A program made the translations under genes and the position numbers. Below, one piece after another: positions 46,188 through 54,750 of a DNA stretch of 64,000 nt. This DNA comes from Rhizobium deserti (GTDB taxonomy: Bacteria; Pseudomonadota; Alphaproteobacteria; Rhizobiales; Rhizobiaceae), in assembly GCF_004358025.1 (NCBI RefSeq), contig NZ_SMTL01000003.1, positions 675,594 to 739,593 on the forward strand, in the 5' to 3' direction. How positions within the stretch are numbered: the first letter of the stretch is position 1; each line of letters begins with the position of its first letter. Below the pieces are notes generated by a model, which worked only from the letters and a program-made list of their open reading frames with translations, made no database searches and was not told the origin of the DNA.

Positions 46188-47057
46188 ATGACCATTCTCG
46201 TTACAGGCGCAACCGGCCGCGTCGGCCGTCACGTCGTCAGCCAGCTTCTGAAGCGTGATGCCACCGTCCGCGCCCTTGTCCGTGACCCCTCGAAAGCTGC
46301 TTTGCCGGCCGGTGTGGACGTGGTGCAGGGCGACATGCTCGATATCGACGCCCTGCGCTCCGCCTTCACCGGCATCCGGACCCTCTTCCTGCTCAATGCG
46401 GTGTCCGGCGACGAATTCACCCAGGCGCTCATCGCCCTCAATATCGCCCGGGAATCCGGCGTGGAGCGGGTCGTCTACCTGTCCGTGATCCATAGCGAGC
46501 ACTTCGTCAACGTGCCGCATTTTGCCGTCAAGTCCGGCGCCGAGCGTATGATCGCGCAGATGGGCTTCAGCGCCACCATTCTGCGTCCGGCCTATTTCAT
46601 CGACAATGAGCTGATGATCAAGGACGTCATTCTCAACCACGGCGTCTACCCCATGCCGATCGGCGGTAAGGGCGTGGCCATGGTGGACGCGCGTGATATT
46701 GCCGAAGTTGCGGCCATCGAACTCATCCGCCGCGATACCGCCCCCGGCAAGCTGCCGATCGAGACCATCAACCTGGTCGGCCCCGATACGCTCACCGGCT
46801 CGGATCTGGCCGGCATCTGGTCGCAGGTGCTGGGTCGCCCGGTCGTTTACGGCGGCGACGATCCGACCGCTTTCGAGCAGAACCTCGCTACCTTCATGCC
46901 GAAATGGATGGCCTATGAAATGCGGCTGATGGCCGAGCGCTATGTCAGCGACGGCATGGTGCCGGAGGCTGGCGATGTGGAGCGTCTCACCCGTCTCCTC
47001 GGGCGGCCGCTGCACAGCTACCGCGCCTTCGCCGCGGGCCTTGCTGCTTCGGCCTGA
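46188..47057 (+). CDS. NmrA-like NAD(P)-binding protein (atypical SDR)
   Basis: 289-residue Rossmann protein of the NmrA/atypical short-chain dehydrogenase group. It opens with TILVTGATGRVGRHVVSQLL (GxxGxxG dinucleotide loop), then LKRDATVRALVRDPSK and VVQGDMLDIDALRSAF, and lacks the classical YxxxK active site, which fits NmrA or quinone-reductase-like proteins. ATG at 46188 has GGAGA seven bases upstream; an ATG two codons earlier is too close. Probably the target of the divergent LysR gene and co-transcribed with the SRPBCC gene 36 bp further on. Confidence 0.87.
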   Translation: MTILVTGATGRVGRHVVSQLLKRDATVRALVRDPSKAALPAGVDVVQGDMLDIDALRSAFTGIRTLFLLNAVSGDEFTQALIALNIARESGVERVVYLSVIHSEHFVNVPHFAVKSGAERMIAQMGFSATILRPAYFIDNELMIKDVILNHGVYPMPIGGKGVAMVDARDIAEVAAIELIRRDTAPGKLPIETINLVGPDTLTGSDLAGIWSQVLGRPVVYGGDDPTAFEQNLATFMPKWMAYEMRLMAERYVSDGMVPEAGDVERLTRLLGRPLHSYRAFAAGLAASA

Positions 47058-47093
47058 GCGCCGCGCAAGTCCCCAACCACAAGGAACATCGCC

Positions 47094-47567
47094 ATGATCT
47101 ATTCTAATGCCACCGTTCCCGTGAACCCGGAACATGAAATACCGCTGACCCGCGCGCAGATCTGGGCGGGGCTGGAGCTCAAGGCCCGCGATGCCCGGCT
47201 GTTTCTGCCGCCGGGCCTCTGCACCCGCTGCGAGGTCGTCGAGGAGAGCGAGACCCATTTGGTGCGCGAAGCGACGATCGGCGGCGCCGATCTGCGGGAA
47301 ATCATCACGCTGGACCGCGAGCGCAAGGTCACCTTCTTCCAGGCCACCGGCCCACGCGAAGGGGCGATCGTCAACGAGCTCTTCGAAGACGAGGCAGGAG
47401 CGCTTCAGCTGCGCTTCTATTGTTATCTCGGCTTGCGCGACAAGCAGCCCGGCGGTCCGCAAGAGCAGGCGGAACAGGCGCAGTTCGACAGCGACAAGGG
47501 CTACAGGGCAGCGCTTGTGTCGACCCTCGCGCGGACCCGTGAGCTTCTCGCCCAAGGCAGTCTCTGA
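47094..47567 (+). CDS. SRPBCC-fold protein, DUF1857/AtaL-like
   Basis: 157-residue protein that looks like DUF1857 in the SRPBCC superfamily: IPLTRAQIWAGLELKARDARLFLPPG, CEVVEESETHLVREATIGG, REIITLDRERKVTFFQ and a long C-terminal helix (GYRAALVSTLARTRELL). SRPBCC proteins make a helix-grip cavity for hydrophobic ligands. Ligand unknown. Short gap after the NmrA-like gene suggests a two-gene operon, perhaps acting on a shared small molecule. Confidence 0.75.
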   Translation: MIYSNATVPVNPEHEIPLTRAQIWAGLELKARDARLFLPPGLCTRCEVVEESETHLVREATIGGADLREIITLDRERKVTFFQATGPREGAIVNELFEDEAGALQLRFYCYLGLRDKQPGGPQEQAEQAQFDSDKGYRAALVSTLARTRELLAQGSL

Positions 47568-47589
47568 CCGGCAGCCGATGGGATCATCC

Positions 47590-47649
47590 GGGACGCCTTT
47601 GTCACAGGCGTCCCCCCGCTTCCGGCACGTCCATCCATCCATGGGGGAC
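47590..47649 (+). promoter_or_regulatory. Two mutually exclusive hairpins upstream of the ParA-like gene
   Basis: GGGACGCCT (47590-47598) pairs with AGGCGTCCC (47606-47614) in a 9-bp stem. GTCCCCC (47610-47616) can instead pair with GGGGGAC (47643-47649). The shared segment makes the two folds exclusive. The first may simply end the upstream gene; no T-run follows. An attenuator-like role is speculative. Confidence 0.4.
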
Positions 47650-47764
47650 GAACTCTTGCAGTCGCGTTTTCGGACTTCCTTAACCATGTTTGGCAAGAAT
47701 GCGCTGACGCATCATGAGGGTGCAATGCCAGAGCAGTGGGCTCGCAGCCAAACAGGACCTCGAG

Positions 47765-48469
47765 ATGCCAGTCATTACATTTGCCAATACCAAGGGCGGC
47801 GCCGGCAAGACCACTGCCGTTCTGCTGCTTGCAACCGAACTGGCGCATCAGGGCTATCGCGTGACCATTCTGGATGCGGATCCGCAGCGCTGGATCTCGC
47901 GCTGGCATCAGCTTTCGCCCCTCGATAGCAAGCTCAACGTCATTTCCTATGTGACGCAGGCCTCGATCGAGCGGCAGATCGCCGAAAACCTCTACAAGAC
48001 CGACTATTTCGTGATCGACCTGCCGGGCGCCCAGAGCCCCCTGCTCGCCAAGGCGATCGGCCTGTCCGACCACGTGCTGATCCCGATCCAAGGTTGCGCC
48101 ATGGATGCTCAGGGCGGCGCCAACGTCCTTGAACTGCTTCGTTTCCTGGATGAGAAGGGCGGCATCAAAGTGCCCCATTCCGTCGTCCTCACCCGCGTCA
48201 ATTCCATGGTCACCACGCGTGCCCTGCTGGCCGTCAAGATGCTGCTTGCGGAACGCAATGTGGAAGTGCTTGGCACGCCGATCATCGAGCGTGCGGCCTT
48301 CCGCGACATCTTCGATCTCGGCGGCACGCTTCATACGCTGGACGAAAACCGCATCAGCAATCTCGACAAGGCGCGCCAGAACGCCCGCGCCTTTGCCGCC
48401 GAGATGATCCGCCGCGTGCCGATCCGCGGCACGGTGCCGCTGTCCGAGCGCTATACCCGGGTCGCCTGA
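47765..48469 (+). CDS. ParA/VirC1-like ATPase
   Basis: 234-residue deviant Walker ATPase. Walker A is KGGAGKTTA at residues 9-17 with the signature lysine; ILDADPQRWISRW follows as the A-prime motif, and DYFVIDLPGAQS as Walker B. No ParB gene or parS-like repeats stand beside it, so it is an orphan ParA of the VirC1 type. VirC1 in Agrobacterium binds T-DNA borders; nothing here suggests transfer functions. It lies upstream of pccB. Start ATG at 47765 has AGGA seven bases upstream. Confidence 0.87.
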   Translation: MPVITFANTKGGAGKTTAVLLLATELAHQGYRVTILDADPQRWISRWHQLSPLDSKLNVISYVTQASIERQIAENLYKTDYFVIDLPGAQSPLLAKAIGLSDHVLIPIQGCAMDAQGGANVLELLRFLDEKGGIKVPHSVVLTRVNSMVTTRALLAVKMLLAERNVEVLGTPIIERAAFRDIFDLGGTLHTLDENRISNLDKARQNARAFAAEMIRRVPIRGTVPLSERYTRVA

Positions 48470-48588
48470 GGAGACGATTGCCTGGGCAACGACCCGGCTG
48501 AATTCGTTGAAGGCAGCTGCTTGCGCAGAACGATTTGCACGCGATCCTGAAGACGGGTTACACAAGGCGTGACCGTTCAGGAGGAAAC

Positions 48589-50121
48589 ATGCGGGCAGTC
48601 TTGGGTGAAGTCGAAAAGCGCCGTGCCGAGGCGCGTCTCGGCGGCGGTGAAAAGCGCATTGCCGCACAGCATGCCAAGGGCAAGCTGACCGCCCGCGAGC
48701 GGATAGAGGTGCTGCTCGACGAAGGCTCCTTCGAGGAGTTCGACATGTATGTGACCCACCGTGCCGTGGATTTCGGCATGGAGAGCCAGAAGATCGCCGG
48801 CGACGGCGTCGTCACCGGCTGGGGCACGATCAACGGCCGCCAGGTCTATGTCTTTTCCCAGGATTTTACTGTCTTCGGCGGCTCGCTGTCGGAAACCCAT
48901 GCGCAGAAGATCTGCAAGATCATGGATATGGCGGTGCGGGTCGGGGCGCCGGTGATCGGGCTCAACGATTCCGGCGGTGCCCGCATCCAGGAAGGTGTCG
49001 CCTCGCTTGCCGGTTATGCGGAAGTCTTCCGGCGCAATGCCGAAGCCTCAGGCGTCATCCCGCAGATTTCCGTCATCATGGGCCCCTGCGCCGGCGGAGC
49101 GGTCTATTCGCCGGCCATGACCGATTTCATCTTCATGGTGCGCGATTCGTCCTATATGTTCGTCACCGGCCCGGATGTGGTGAAGACGGTCACCAACGAG
49201 ATGGTCACGGCCGAGGAACTGGGGGGCGCCGGCACCCATACGAAAAAATCTTCGGTTGCCGATGCCGCTTACGAAAACGATGTCGAGACGCTGGAAGCGG
49301 TCCGCCAGCTCTTCGACTTCCTGCCCCTGAACAACCGCGACAAGGTGCCGGTGCGGCCCTATCACGACGACCCGGCCCGGATCGACGAGCGCCTCGACAC
49401 GCTGATTCCCGACAGCCCGACCAAACCCTATGACATGAAGGAGCTGATCCTGGCGGTTGCCGACGAGGGCGATTTCTTCGAGATTCAGGAAGCCTTTGCG
49501 CGCAACATCCTGACCGGCTTCATCCGCATTGAAGGCCAAACGGTCGGCGTGGTCGCCAACCAGCCCATGGTGCTGGCCGGCTGCCTCGATATCGATTCAT
49601 CGCGCAAGGCGGCCCGCTTCGTGCGCTTCTGCGATGCCTTCTCGATCCCGATCCTGACGCTGGTCGACGTTCCAGGCTTCCTGCCGGGCGTCGCGCAAGA
49701 ATATGGCGGCGTCATCAAGCACGGCGCCAAGCTGCTGTTTGCCTATTCGGAAGCGACCGTACCGATGGTGACGCTGATCACCCGCAAGGCCTATGGCGGC
49801 GCCTATGACGTCATGGCATCAAAACACATCGGCGCCGACATCAATTATGCCTGGCCAACCGCCGAGATCGCCGTCATGGGCGCCAAGGGTGCGGCCGAAA
49901 TCCTCTACCGCTCGGAACTGGCCGACCCGGAAAAAATCGCAGCCCGCACCAGCGAATACGAGGTGAATTTCGCCAACCCGTTCAAGGCGGCCGAGCGCGG
50001 CTTTATCGACGAGGTGATCATGCCGCATTCCTCGCGCCGCCGCATCGCCCGCGCCTTCGCCTCGCTGAAGAACAAGCAGGTGACCACCCATTGGAAAAAG
50101 CACGACACGATTCCACTATGA
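48589..50121 (+). CDS. pccB: Propionyl-CoA carboxylase, beta (carboxyltransferase) subunit
   Basis: 510-residue carboxyltransferase that moves CO2 from carboxybiotin to propionyl-CoA, yielding methylmalonyl-CoA. Key segments: [23 protein letters not shown] at the N-terminus, two crotonase-like halves with [41 protein letters not shown] and [37 protein letters not shown], and the C-terminal basic [17 protein letters not shown] at 48589 follows AGGAGG. Methylcrotonyl-CoA carboxylase is less likely because pccA and mcm lie nearby. Confidence 0.95.
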   Translation: MRAVLGEVEKRRAEARLGGGEKRIAAQHAKGKLTARERIEVLLDEGSFEEFDMYVTHRAVDFGMESQKIAGDGVVTGWGTINGRQVYVFSQDFTVFGGSLSETHAQKICKIMDMAVRVGAPVIGLNDSGGARIQEGVASLAGYAEVFRRNAEASGVIPQISVIMGPCAGGAVYSPAMTDFIFMVRDSSYMFVTGPDVVKTVTNEMVTAEELGGAGTHTKKSSVADAAYENDVETLEAVRQLFDFLPLNNRDKVPVRPYHDDPARIDERLDTLIPDSPTKPYDMKELILAVADEGDFFEIQEAFARNILTGFIRIEGQTVGVVANQPMVLAGCLDIDSSRKAARFVRFCDAFSIPILTLVDVPGFLPGVAQEYGGVIKHGAKLLFAYSEATVPMVTLITRKAYGGAYDVMASKHIGADINYAWPTAEIAVMGAKGAAEILYRSELADPEKIAARTSEYEVNFANPFKAAERGFIDEVIMPHSSRRRIARAFASLKNKQVTTHWKKHDTIPL

Positions 50122-50148
50122 TAGGACGCTTTTGTTGCAGGGAACGCG

Positions 50149-50385
50149 ATGCCAAGGGTATTCGAATGGAAGGGGTGGCGTTTTGAATTCTACAGCCTTG
50201 ATCGTCATGAGCCGCCGCATGTGCACATCCGCAAGGATCGCAAGGAAACGAAGATCTGGCTCTAATCGTTGACTATAGCGCGCAACAAGCGCTGCACTGA
50301 TAAGGGACTGAACGAGCTTCTTGCCGTCGTTCAGAAAAACCAAGGGTCCTTCCTGGAGAAGTGGCATGAGCATTTTGGAAATTGA
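50149..50385 (+). pseudogene. DUF4160 protein gene broken by one in-frame stop
   Basis: Reading from the ATG gives MPRVFEWKGWRFEFYS, then EPPHVHIRKDRKETKIWL and a TAA at 50263-50265. In the same frame the codons continue co-linearly with the DUF4160 family (ARNKRCTDKGLNELLAVV, FLEKWHEHFGN) to a TGA at 50383-50385. One G-to-T change (GAA to TAA) or similar would explain the break; there is no frameshift. The 3' end overlaps the DUF2442 gene by 20 bases, as is normal for these pairs. The full-length protein is probably not made unless the stop is read through. Confidence 0.8.
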
Positions 50386-50647
50386 AGATGACCTTCTCGA
50401 ACCGGTCGAGGCCTACTGCACCGATACAGATCTCGTCGTGCAGCTGGAGAACGGGGCGTCGCTCGTTACGCCGCTTTGGTGGTATCCGCCGCTGCTCGCC
50501 GCCGCAGCCAAGGACCGCAACACGATAGAGCTTTCGCCCTATGGCGTTCACTGGCCCATGCTCAACGAAGATCTCAGCATCGAAGGCATGCTGAAAGGCT
50601 CCCGATATCCTGATGCCAAGCCGCCTGCCGAGGCCGCCGCCGAATAA
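50366..50647 (+). CDS. DUF2442 protein
   Basis: 93-residue protein of the DUF2442 family (LVVQLENGASLVTPLWWYPPLLAAAAKDRNTIELSPYGVHWPMLNEDLSIEGMLKG). DUF2442 proteins usually follow DUF4160 genes and are suspected partners in toxin-antitoxin-like or regulatory modules. A GGAGAAG site lies before the ATG at 50366, inside the end of the broken DUF4160 gene. With its partner gene interrupted, this member may now be orphaned. Confidence 0.85.
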   Translation: MSILEIEDDLLEPVEAYCTDTDLVVQLENGASLVTPLWWYPPLLAAAAKDRNTIELSPYGVHWPMLNEDLSIEGMLKGSRYPDAKPPAEAAAE

Positions 50648-50733
50648 AAGTCCGTCTTAGCGCAAGCGCTTTGTCCCGAGGACAGGCGTTTTCTGCACCT
50701 ATGTTCATACCACTGCTAGCAAGGACCGATTTC

Positions 50734-51633
50734 ATGACCGACAAATCCGCCGCCGACAATTTCCCCGCCGGCTATGAACTGCCAAAGGTCTGGACCTGGG
50801 AAAAGGGCAATGGCGGCCAGTTCGCCAATATCAACCGGCCGATCGCCGGCCCGACCCATGACAAGGACCTGCCGGTCGGCAAGCATCCGCTGCAGCTTTA
50901 TTCGCTGGCGACGCCGAACGGCCAGAAGGTCGGCATCATGCTGGAGGAGCTTCTGGCCGCCGGCCACAAGGGCGCCGAATACGATGCCTGGCTGATCAGG
51001 ATCGGCGAGGGCGACCAGTTCGGCTCCGGCTTTGTTGAGGTGAACCCGAATTCCAAGATCCCGGCGCTGATGGACCACTCGACGCCCGAGCCGACCCGCG
51101 TCTTCGAATCCGGCGCCATCCTCCTCTACCTCGCCAACAAGTTTGGCGATGCCTTCCTGCCGAAGGACCACAAGGCACGCACGGAAACGATGAACTGGCT
51201 GTTCTGGCAGATGGCCTCGGCGCCCTATCTCGGCGGCGGCTTCGGGCATTTCTATGCCTATGCACCGATCCACATCAAATATGCCGTCGACCGCTTTTCC
51301 ATGGAGGTGAAGCGCCAGCTCGACGTGCTCGACCGCCACCTCGCCGACCACCGGTTCATGGCAGGCTCTGAATATTCCATCGCCGACATTGCGATCTGGC
51401 CCTGGTATGGAAAGCTGGCGCTCGGGCAGGCCTATGGAGAGGCCGGCGCCTTTCTTGAGGTCGAAACCTACACGCACCTGCAGCGCTGGACAGCCGAGAT
51501 CGCAGAGCGCCCGGCGGTCACGCGCGGCTGCATGGTCAACAAGGTCAATGGTGATCCGTCGGAGCAGTTGCCTGAGCGCCATGATGCCTCCGACTTCGAA
51601 ACGAAGACGCAGGACAAGGTCGCCAAGGCCTGA
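50734..51633 (+). CDS. yghU: Glutathione transferase / disulfide-bond oxidoreductase, YghU-like
   Basis: 299-residue Nu-class-like glutathione transferase. The N-terminal thioredoxin-like part contains YSLATPNGQKVGIMLEELLAAG with the Thr/Asn active-site loop typical of YghU/YfcG, and NPNSKIPALMDHS, ESGAILLYLANKFG for glutathione binding. The C-terminal helical domain ends with ERPAVTRGCMVNKV. YghU and YfcG act as disulfide-bond reductases using glutathione. The ATG at 50734 follows AAGGA; a longer reading is unlikely. Probably independent of the pcc genes. Confidence 0.92.
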   Translation: MTDKSAADNFPAGYELPKVWTWEKGNGGQFANINRPIAGPTHDKDLPVGKHPLQLYSLATPNGQKVGIMLEELLAAGHKGAEYDAWLIRIGEGDQFGSGFVEVNPNSKIPALMDHSTPEPTRVFESGAILLYLANKFGDAFLPKDHKARTETMNWLFWQMASAPYLGGGFGHFYAYAPIHIKYAVDRFSMEVKRQLDVLDRHLADHRFMAGSEYSIADIAIWPWYGKLALGQAYGEAGAFLEVETYTHLQRWTAEIAERPAVTRGCMVNKVNGDPSEQLPERHDASDFETKTQDKVAKA

Positions 51634-51656
51634 AGAACGATTGCAAGGAGATAGGG

Positions 51657-52034
51657 ATGGCCAGACCGCCCGAAATGACGAAACACCGGGGCTTTCCGTC
51701 CGGCCTGCCGGGCCACGGCCATCACTTCACCATCCGCCGTGCCAATGAAAAAGGCGCCACGCCGCTGAAACAGCTGCAGCGGCTGGCCCGCCCGAACACG
51801 ATCGAACAGAAGGTCGATGCCGCTTTCCTGCATGCACTCTGGCACCATTTCGGTTCCGAACCTTTCGAGCGCGGCAATCTCGATGCGGGCCGGCTGAACC
51901 TCCTGTTTGGCCGCGAGGTCGTGCCGGCCGAGGACAATTTCGACCCGACATCCTACGAGGCGCTGCTGCGCATCGATGAGCGGGTCGCGCGCAGAAGCTT
52001 TCCGGAAAGCTTCGACGACGTGTTCGAGGTTTGA
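51657..52034 (+). CDS. Uncharacterised protein, first of a tandem pair
   Basis: 125-residue protein with no signal peptide or membrane helix. It shares most of its plan with the next gene product: a start KHRGFPSGLPG, a variable linker, ALWHHFGSEPFERGNLDAGRLNLLFGREVVPAE, then FDPTSYEALLRIDERVARRSFPESF. I do not recognise the family. Helical, charged and soluble. The genes follow each other with a 4-bp gap and probably arose by duplication. Located between the yghU gene and pccA. Confidence 0.75.
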   Translation: MARPPEMTKHRGFPSGLPGHGHHFTIRRANEKGATPLKQLQRLARPNTIEQKVDAAFLHALWHHFGSEPFERGNLDAGRLNLLFGREVVPAEDNFDPTSYEALLRIDERVARRSFPESFDDVFEV

Positions 52035-52038
52035 TGCG

Positions 52039-52452
52039 ATGGCAAAAGATCCTCTCATGCCAAAGCACCAGGGTTTTCCGCCCGGCTTGCCCGGAACGCA
52101 GTGGCAATACACGCTGCGCCGGCCGAACCCCAAGGTGACCCCGCTCACCAACTGGCCGCGCCACCGCACCATGGACCCAACGGTCGCGCTGGCGGATCTC
52201 GGCTTTGTTCAGGCGCTCTGGCAGTTCTTCGGAAACGAACCCTTCGAGCGCGGCAATCTCGACGGCGAACGCCTCTGCCGCCTCTTCGGCCGCGAGCTCG
52301 TCGCGGCCGAACGCGGCTTCGACCCGCAGTCCTACTTCGCCAAGTTGAAGATCAACGAAGCGCTGGCACGGAAGAACTTTCCGGAAGCCTTTGGCGAAGT
52401 GAAGGATGAGCAGAGCGTGGCGAAGGGCTTGAAGAAGGCGACCCGCGAATAG
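52039..52452 (+). CDS. Uncharacterised protein, second of a tandem pair
   Basis: 137-residue paralogue of the preceding protein. Shared landmarks are MPKHQGFPPGLPG, QALWQFFGNEPFERGNLDGERLCRLFGRELVAAERGFDPQSYFAKLKINEALARKNFPEAFG, and a longer basic tail (KGLKKATRE). The core EPFERGNLDxxRLxxLFGRE is nearly identical in both. Unknown fold and role; the strong conservation between copies suggests function rather than decay. ATG at 52039 lies just after the first paralogue's stop. Confidence 0.75.
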   Translation: MAKDPLMPKHQGFPPGLPGTQWQYTLRRPNPKVTPLTNWPRHRTMDPTVALADLGFVQALWQFFGNEPFERGNLDGERLCRLFGRELVAAERGFDPQSYFAKLKINEALARKNFPEAFGEVKDEQSVAKGLKKATRE

Positions 52453-52482
52453 CGGGCAGCGCGGAACTTGAGGAGGCATGCA

Positions 52483-52536
52483 ATGATCGTTTTGCAGCAC
52501 AGGCGACCGGTGCCGACGCAAGAGGTATGCCGATGA
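52483..52536 (+). CDS. Putative 17-residue upstream ORF (coupled)
   Basis: Short ORF (MIVLQHRRPVPTQEVCR) starting six bases after a perfect AGGAGG at 52471-52476, which is the strongest ribosome site in this stretch. Its stop overlaps the next small ORF as ATGA. It seems too short to be a protein with its own fold; its role would be to load ribosomes for pccA. An ATG at 52478 gives only a two-codon reading. Confidence 0.5.
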   Translation: MIVLQHRRPVPTQEVCR

Positions 52537-52637
52537 GCACAGGAATCAGCCAAGAAAACGGGGGCTGGCTGACCGACCACGTGCCTGCAGCTTTCCTCCC
52601 TATCGAAACCCCGGTCCCGGGAGACACACGCCAGTGA
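52533..52637 (+). CDS. Putative 34-residue ORF coupled to pccA
   Basis: Small ORF (MSTGISQENGGWLTDHVP..., ending TPVPGDTRQ) whose start overlaps the 17-residue ORF by ATGA and whose stop overlaps the pccA GTG start by GTGA. The chain AGGAGG - 17 codons - 34 codons - pccA is what one expects of translational coupling. An RNA-level role is as likely as a functional peptide. No membrane or secretion signal. Confidence 0.5.
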   Translation: MSTGISQENGGWLTDHVPAAFLPIETPVPGDTRQ

Positions 52638-54652
52638 TCCAGAAAATCCTCATCGCCAATCGCGGCGAGATCGCGTGCCGGGTCATCAAGACGGCGCGGG
52701 CGATGGGCATTGCCACGGTCGCCGTTTATTCGGATGCCGATCGCGACGCGCTGCATGTAAAGATGGCCGACGAGGCGGTGCATATCGGCCCGGCGCCCTC
52801 GAACCAGTCCTATATCGTCATCGACCGGATCATGGAGGCGATCTTGCAGACCGGCGCGGATGCCGTGCATCCCGGCTACGGCTTCCTGTCGGAAAACCCG
52901 GTCTTCGCGGCAGCGCTCGAAAGAGCGGGCGTCGCCTTTATCGGGCCGCCGGTCAAGGCCATCGAGGCAATGGGCGACAAGATCACCTCGAAGAAAATCG
53001 CGGCGCAAGCCGGTGTCTCCACCGTGCCCGGCCATATGGGCCTGATCGCCGACGCCGACGAGGCGGTCAAGATCTCCGCCGGCATCGGCTATCCGGTGAT
53101 GATCAAGGCTTCGGCGGGCGGCGGCGGCAAGGGCATGCGGATTGCCTGGAACGACGCAGAGGCGCGCGAAGGCTTCCAGTCGTCGAAGAACGAGGCGAAG
53201 GCCTCCTTCGGCGACGACCGCATCTTCATCGAGAAATTCGTCACCCAGCCGCGCCATATCGAGATCCAGGTTCTCGGCGACCAACACGGCACAACGCTCT
53301 TTCTCGGCGAGCGCGAATGCTCCATCCAGCGGCGCAACCAGAAGGTCATCGAGGAGGCCCCGTCGCCTTTCCTCGATGCCGCTACCCGCAAGGCGATGGG
53401 CGAACAGGCCGGGGCGCTCGCCAGGGCGGTCGGTTACTTTTCGGCCGGCACGGTGGAATTCATCGTCGACGGCGACCGCAATTTCTACTTTCTGGAAATG
53501 AATACCCGCCTTCAGGTGGAACATCCGGTGACCGAACTGGTGACCGGCATCGACCTGGTCGAGCAGATGATCCGCGTCGCCGCCGGCGAAAAGCTATCCT
53601 TCGGCCAGAAGGATGTGAAGCTCGACGGATGGGCAATCGAAAGCCGGCTCTATGCCGAGGATCCCTATCGCAATTTCCTGCCTTCGATTGGCCGGCTCAC
53701 CCGCTACCGCCCGCCCGTGGAGGGACCGCAGCCTGACGGAACCGTGGTGCGCAACGATACCGGCGTCTTCGAGGGCGGCGAGATCTCCATGTATTACGAC
53801 CCGATGATCGCAAAACTCTGCAGCTGGGCGCCGGGTCAGGGGGATGAGGCACGCCTGATCGCGATCCAGGCGATGAGCAGGGCGCTGGACGATTTCGAGG
53901 TGGACGGCATTGGCCACAACCTGCCCTTCCTGTCGGCGGTCATGGAGCATGAGCGGTTCCGCTCGGGCAAGATCACCACGGCCTTCATTGCCGAGGAATT
54001 CCCGGATGGTTTTTCCGGCGTCCATCCGGATCAGGCGGCGGCCAAAAAGCTCGCCGCCATCGCGGTCTTCATCAACCAGACGCTCCGGGAACGGGCAGTG
54101 CAGATTTCCGGTAGGATCGGCAGTCCTAGCCCGATGGTGGGCAAGGATTGGGTCGTGACGCTGGCCGGCTATGAGGAGGCCGTGACGCTCGAAGGCGGTC
54201 TCGATGGAGGCTCGATGGTTTTCTCCGACGGCACAAGCCTTACCCTCACCGGCGACTGGTGCCCCGGCCAAAGCCATGCCCGCTTCCAGGTCGGCGGCGA
54301 GCCCATGGGCGTCAAGATCAATCTCGTTGCATCGACCATCCGGCTGCGCTGGCGCGGCATGGATGTCATCGCCCGCGTTCGCTCGCCGCGGGTGGCGGAA
54401 CTTGCCCGGCTGATGCCGGTGAAGCTGCCCCCGGATACGTCGAAAATGCTGCTCTGCCCCATGCCGGGCGTCATCACCTCCGTTTCGGTGCAGGCAGGTG
54501 ATCAGGTCGAAGCCGGCCAGGTGCTGGCCACGGTCGAGGCGATGAAGATGGAAAACGTACTCAAGGCGGAGCGCAGGGGCGTGGTCAGCCGCGTTGCCGC
54601 CAGTGCCGGCCAGAGCCTGGCCGTGGACGAACTGATCATGGAATTCGAGTAA
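52634..54652 (+). CDS. pccA: Propionyl-CoA carboxylase, alpha (biotin carboxylase/biotin carrier) subunit
   Basis: 672-residue biotin enzyme. The biotin carboxylase part begins QKILIANRGEIACRVIKTAR, with ATP-grasp loop KASAGGGGKGMRIA near 160, and the catalytic EMNTRLQVEHPVTE near 296. A linker/BT domain follows, and the C-terminal lipoyl-like carrier ends with the biotinylation site AMKMENV (Lys638, 34 residues from the C-terminus). GTG at 52634 is the only start that fits; a GGGAG lies about 12 bases upstream. Together with PccB it carboxylates propionyl-CoA. The gap from pccB is 2.5 kb. Confidence 0.95.
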   Translation: MIQKILIANRGEIACRVIKTARAMGIATVAVYSDADRDALHVKMADEAVHIGPAPSNQSYIVIDRIMEAILQTGADAVHPGYGFLSENPVFAAALERAGVAFIGPPVKAIEAMGDKITSKKIAAQAGVSTVPGHMGLIADADEAVKISAGIGYPVMIKASAGGGGKGMRIAWNDAEAREGFQSSKNEAKASFGDDRIFIEKFVTQPRHIEIQVLGDQHGTTLFLGERECSIQRRNQKVIEEAPSPFLDAATRKAMGEQAGALARAVGYFSAGTVEFIVDGDRNFYFLEMNTRLQVEHPVTELVTGIDLVEQMIRVAAGEKLSFGQKDVKLDGWAIESRLYAEDPYRNFLPSIGRLTRYRPPVEGPQPDGTVVRNDTGVFEGGEISMYYDPMIAKLCSWAPGQGDEARLIAIQAMSRALDDFEVDGIGHNLPFLSAVMEHERFRSGKITTAFIAEEFPDGFSGVHPDQAAAKKLAAIAVFINQTLRERAVQISGRIGSPSPMVGKDWVVTLAGYEEAVTLEGGLDGGSMVFSDGTSLTLTGDWCPGQSHARFQVGGEPMGVKINLVASTIRLRWRGMDVIARVRSPRVAELARLMPVKLPPDTSKMLLCPMPGVITSVSVQAGDQVEAGQVLATVEAMKMENVLKAERRGVVSRVAASAGQSLAVDELIMEFE

Positions 54653-54750
54653 GGACGGGCAATCGATCCGGAACTGCGCATGGCAAATGTTGGATCGTTG
54701 AGGATTGGTTCGTCCTTGGGCCATCACCGTGGATTGGGAAGATCAAGCTC

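Noticed and set aside
47765..48469. ParA-like gene as part of a plasmid-type repABC or parAB partition locus.
   Set aside because: No ParB gene, no RepC, no parS-like repeats and housekeeping genes on both sides.
50116..50373. Minus-strand ORF (85 codons) over the DUF4160 region.
   Set aside because: Antisense of the broken DUF4160 gene, whose plus-strand translation matches a family.
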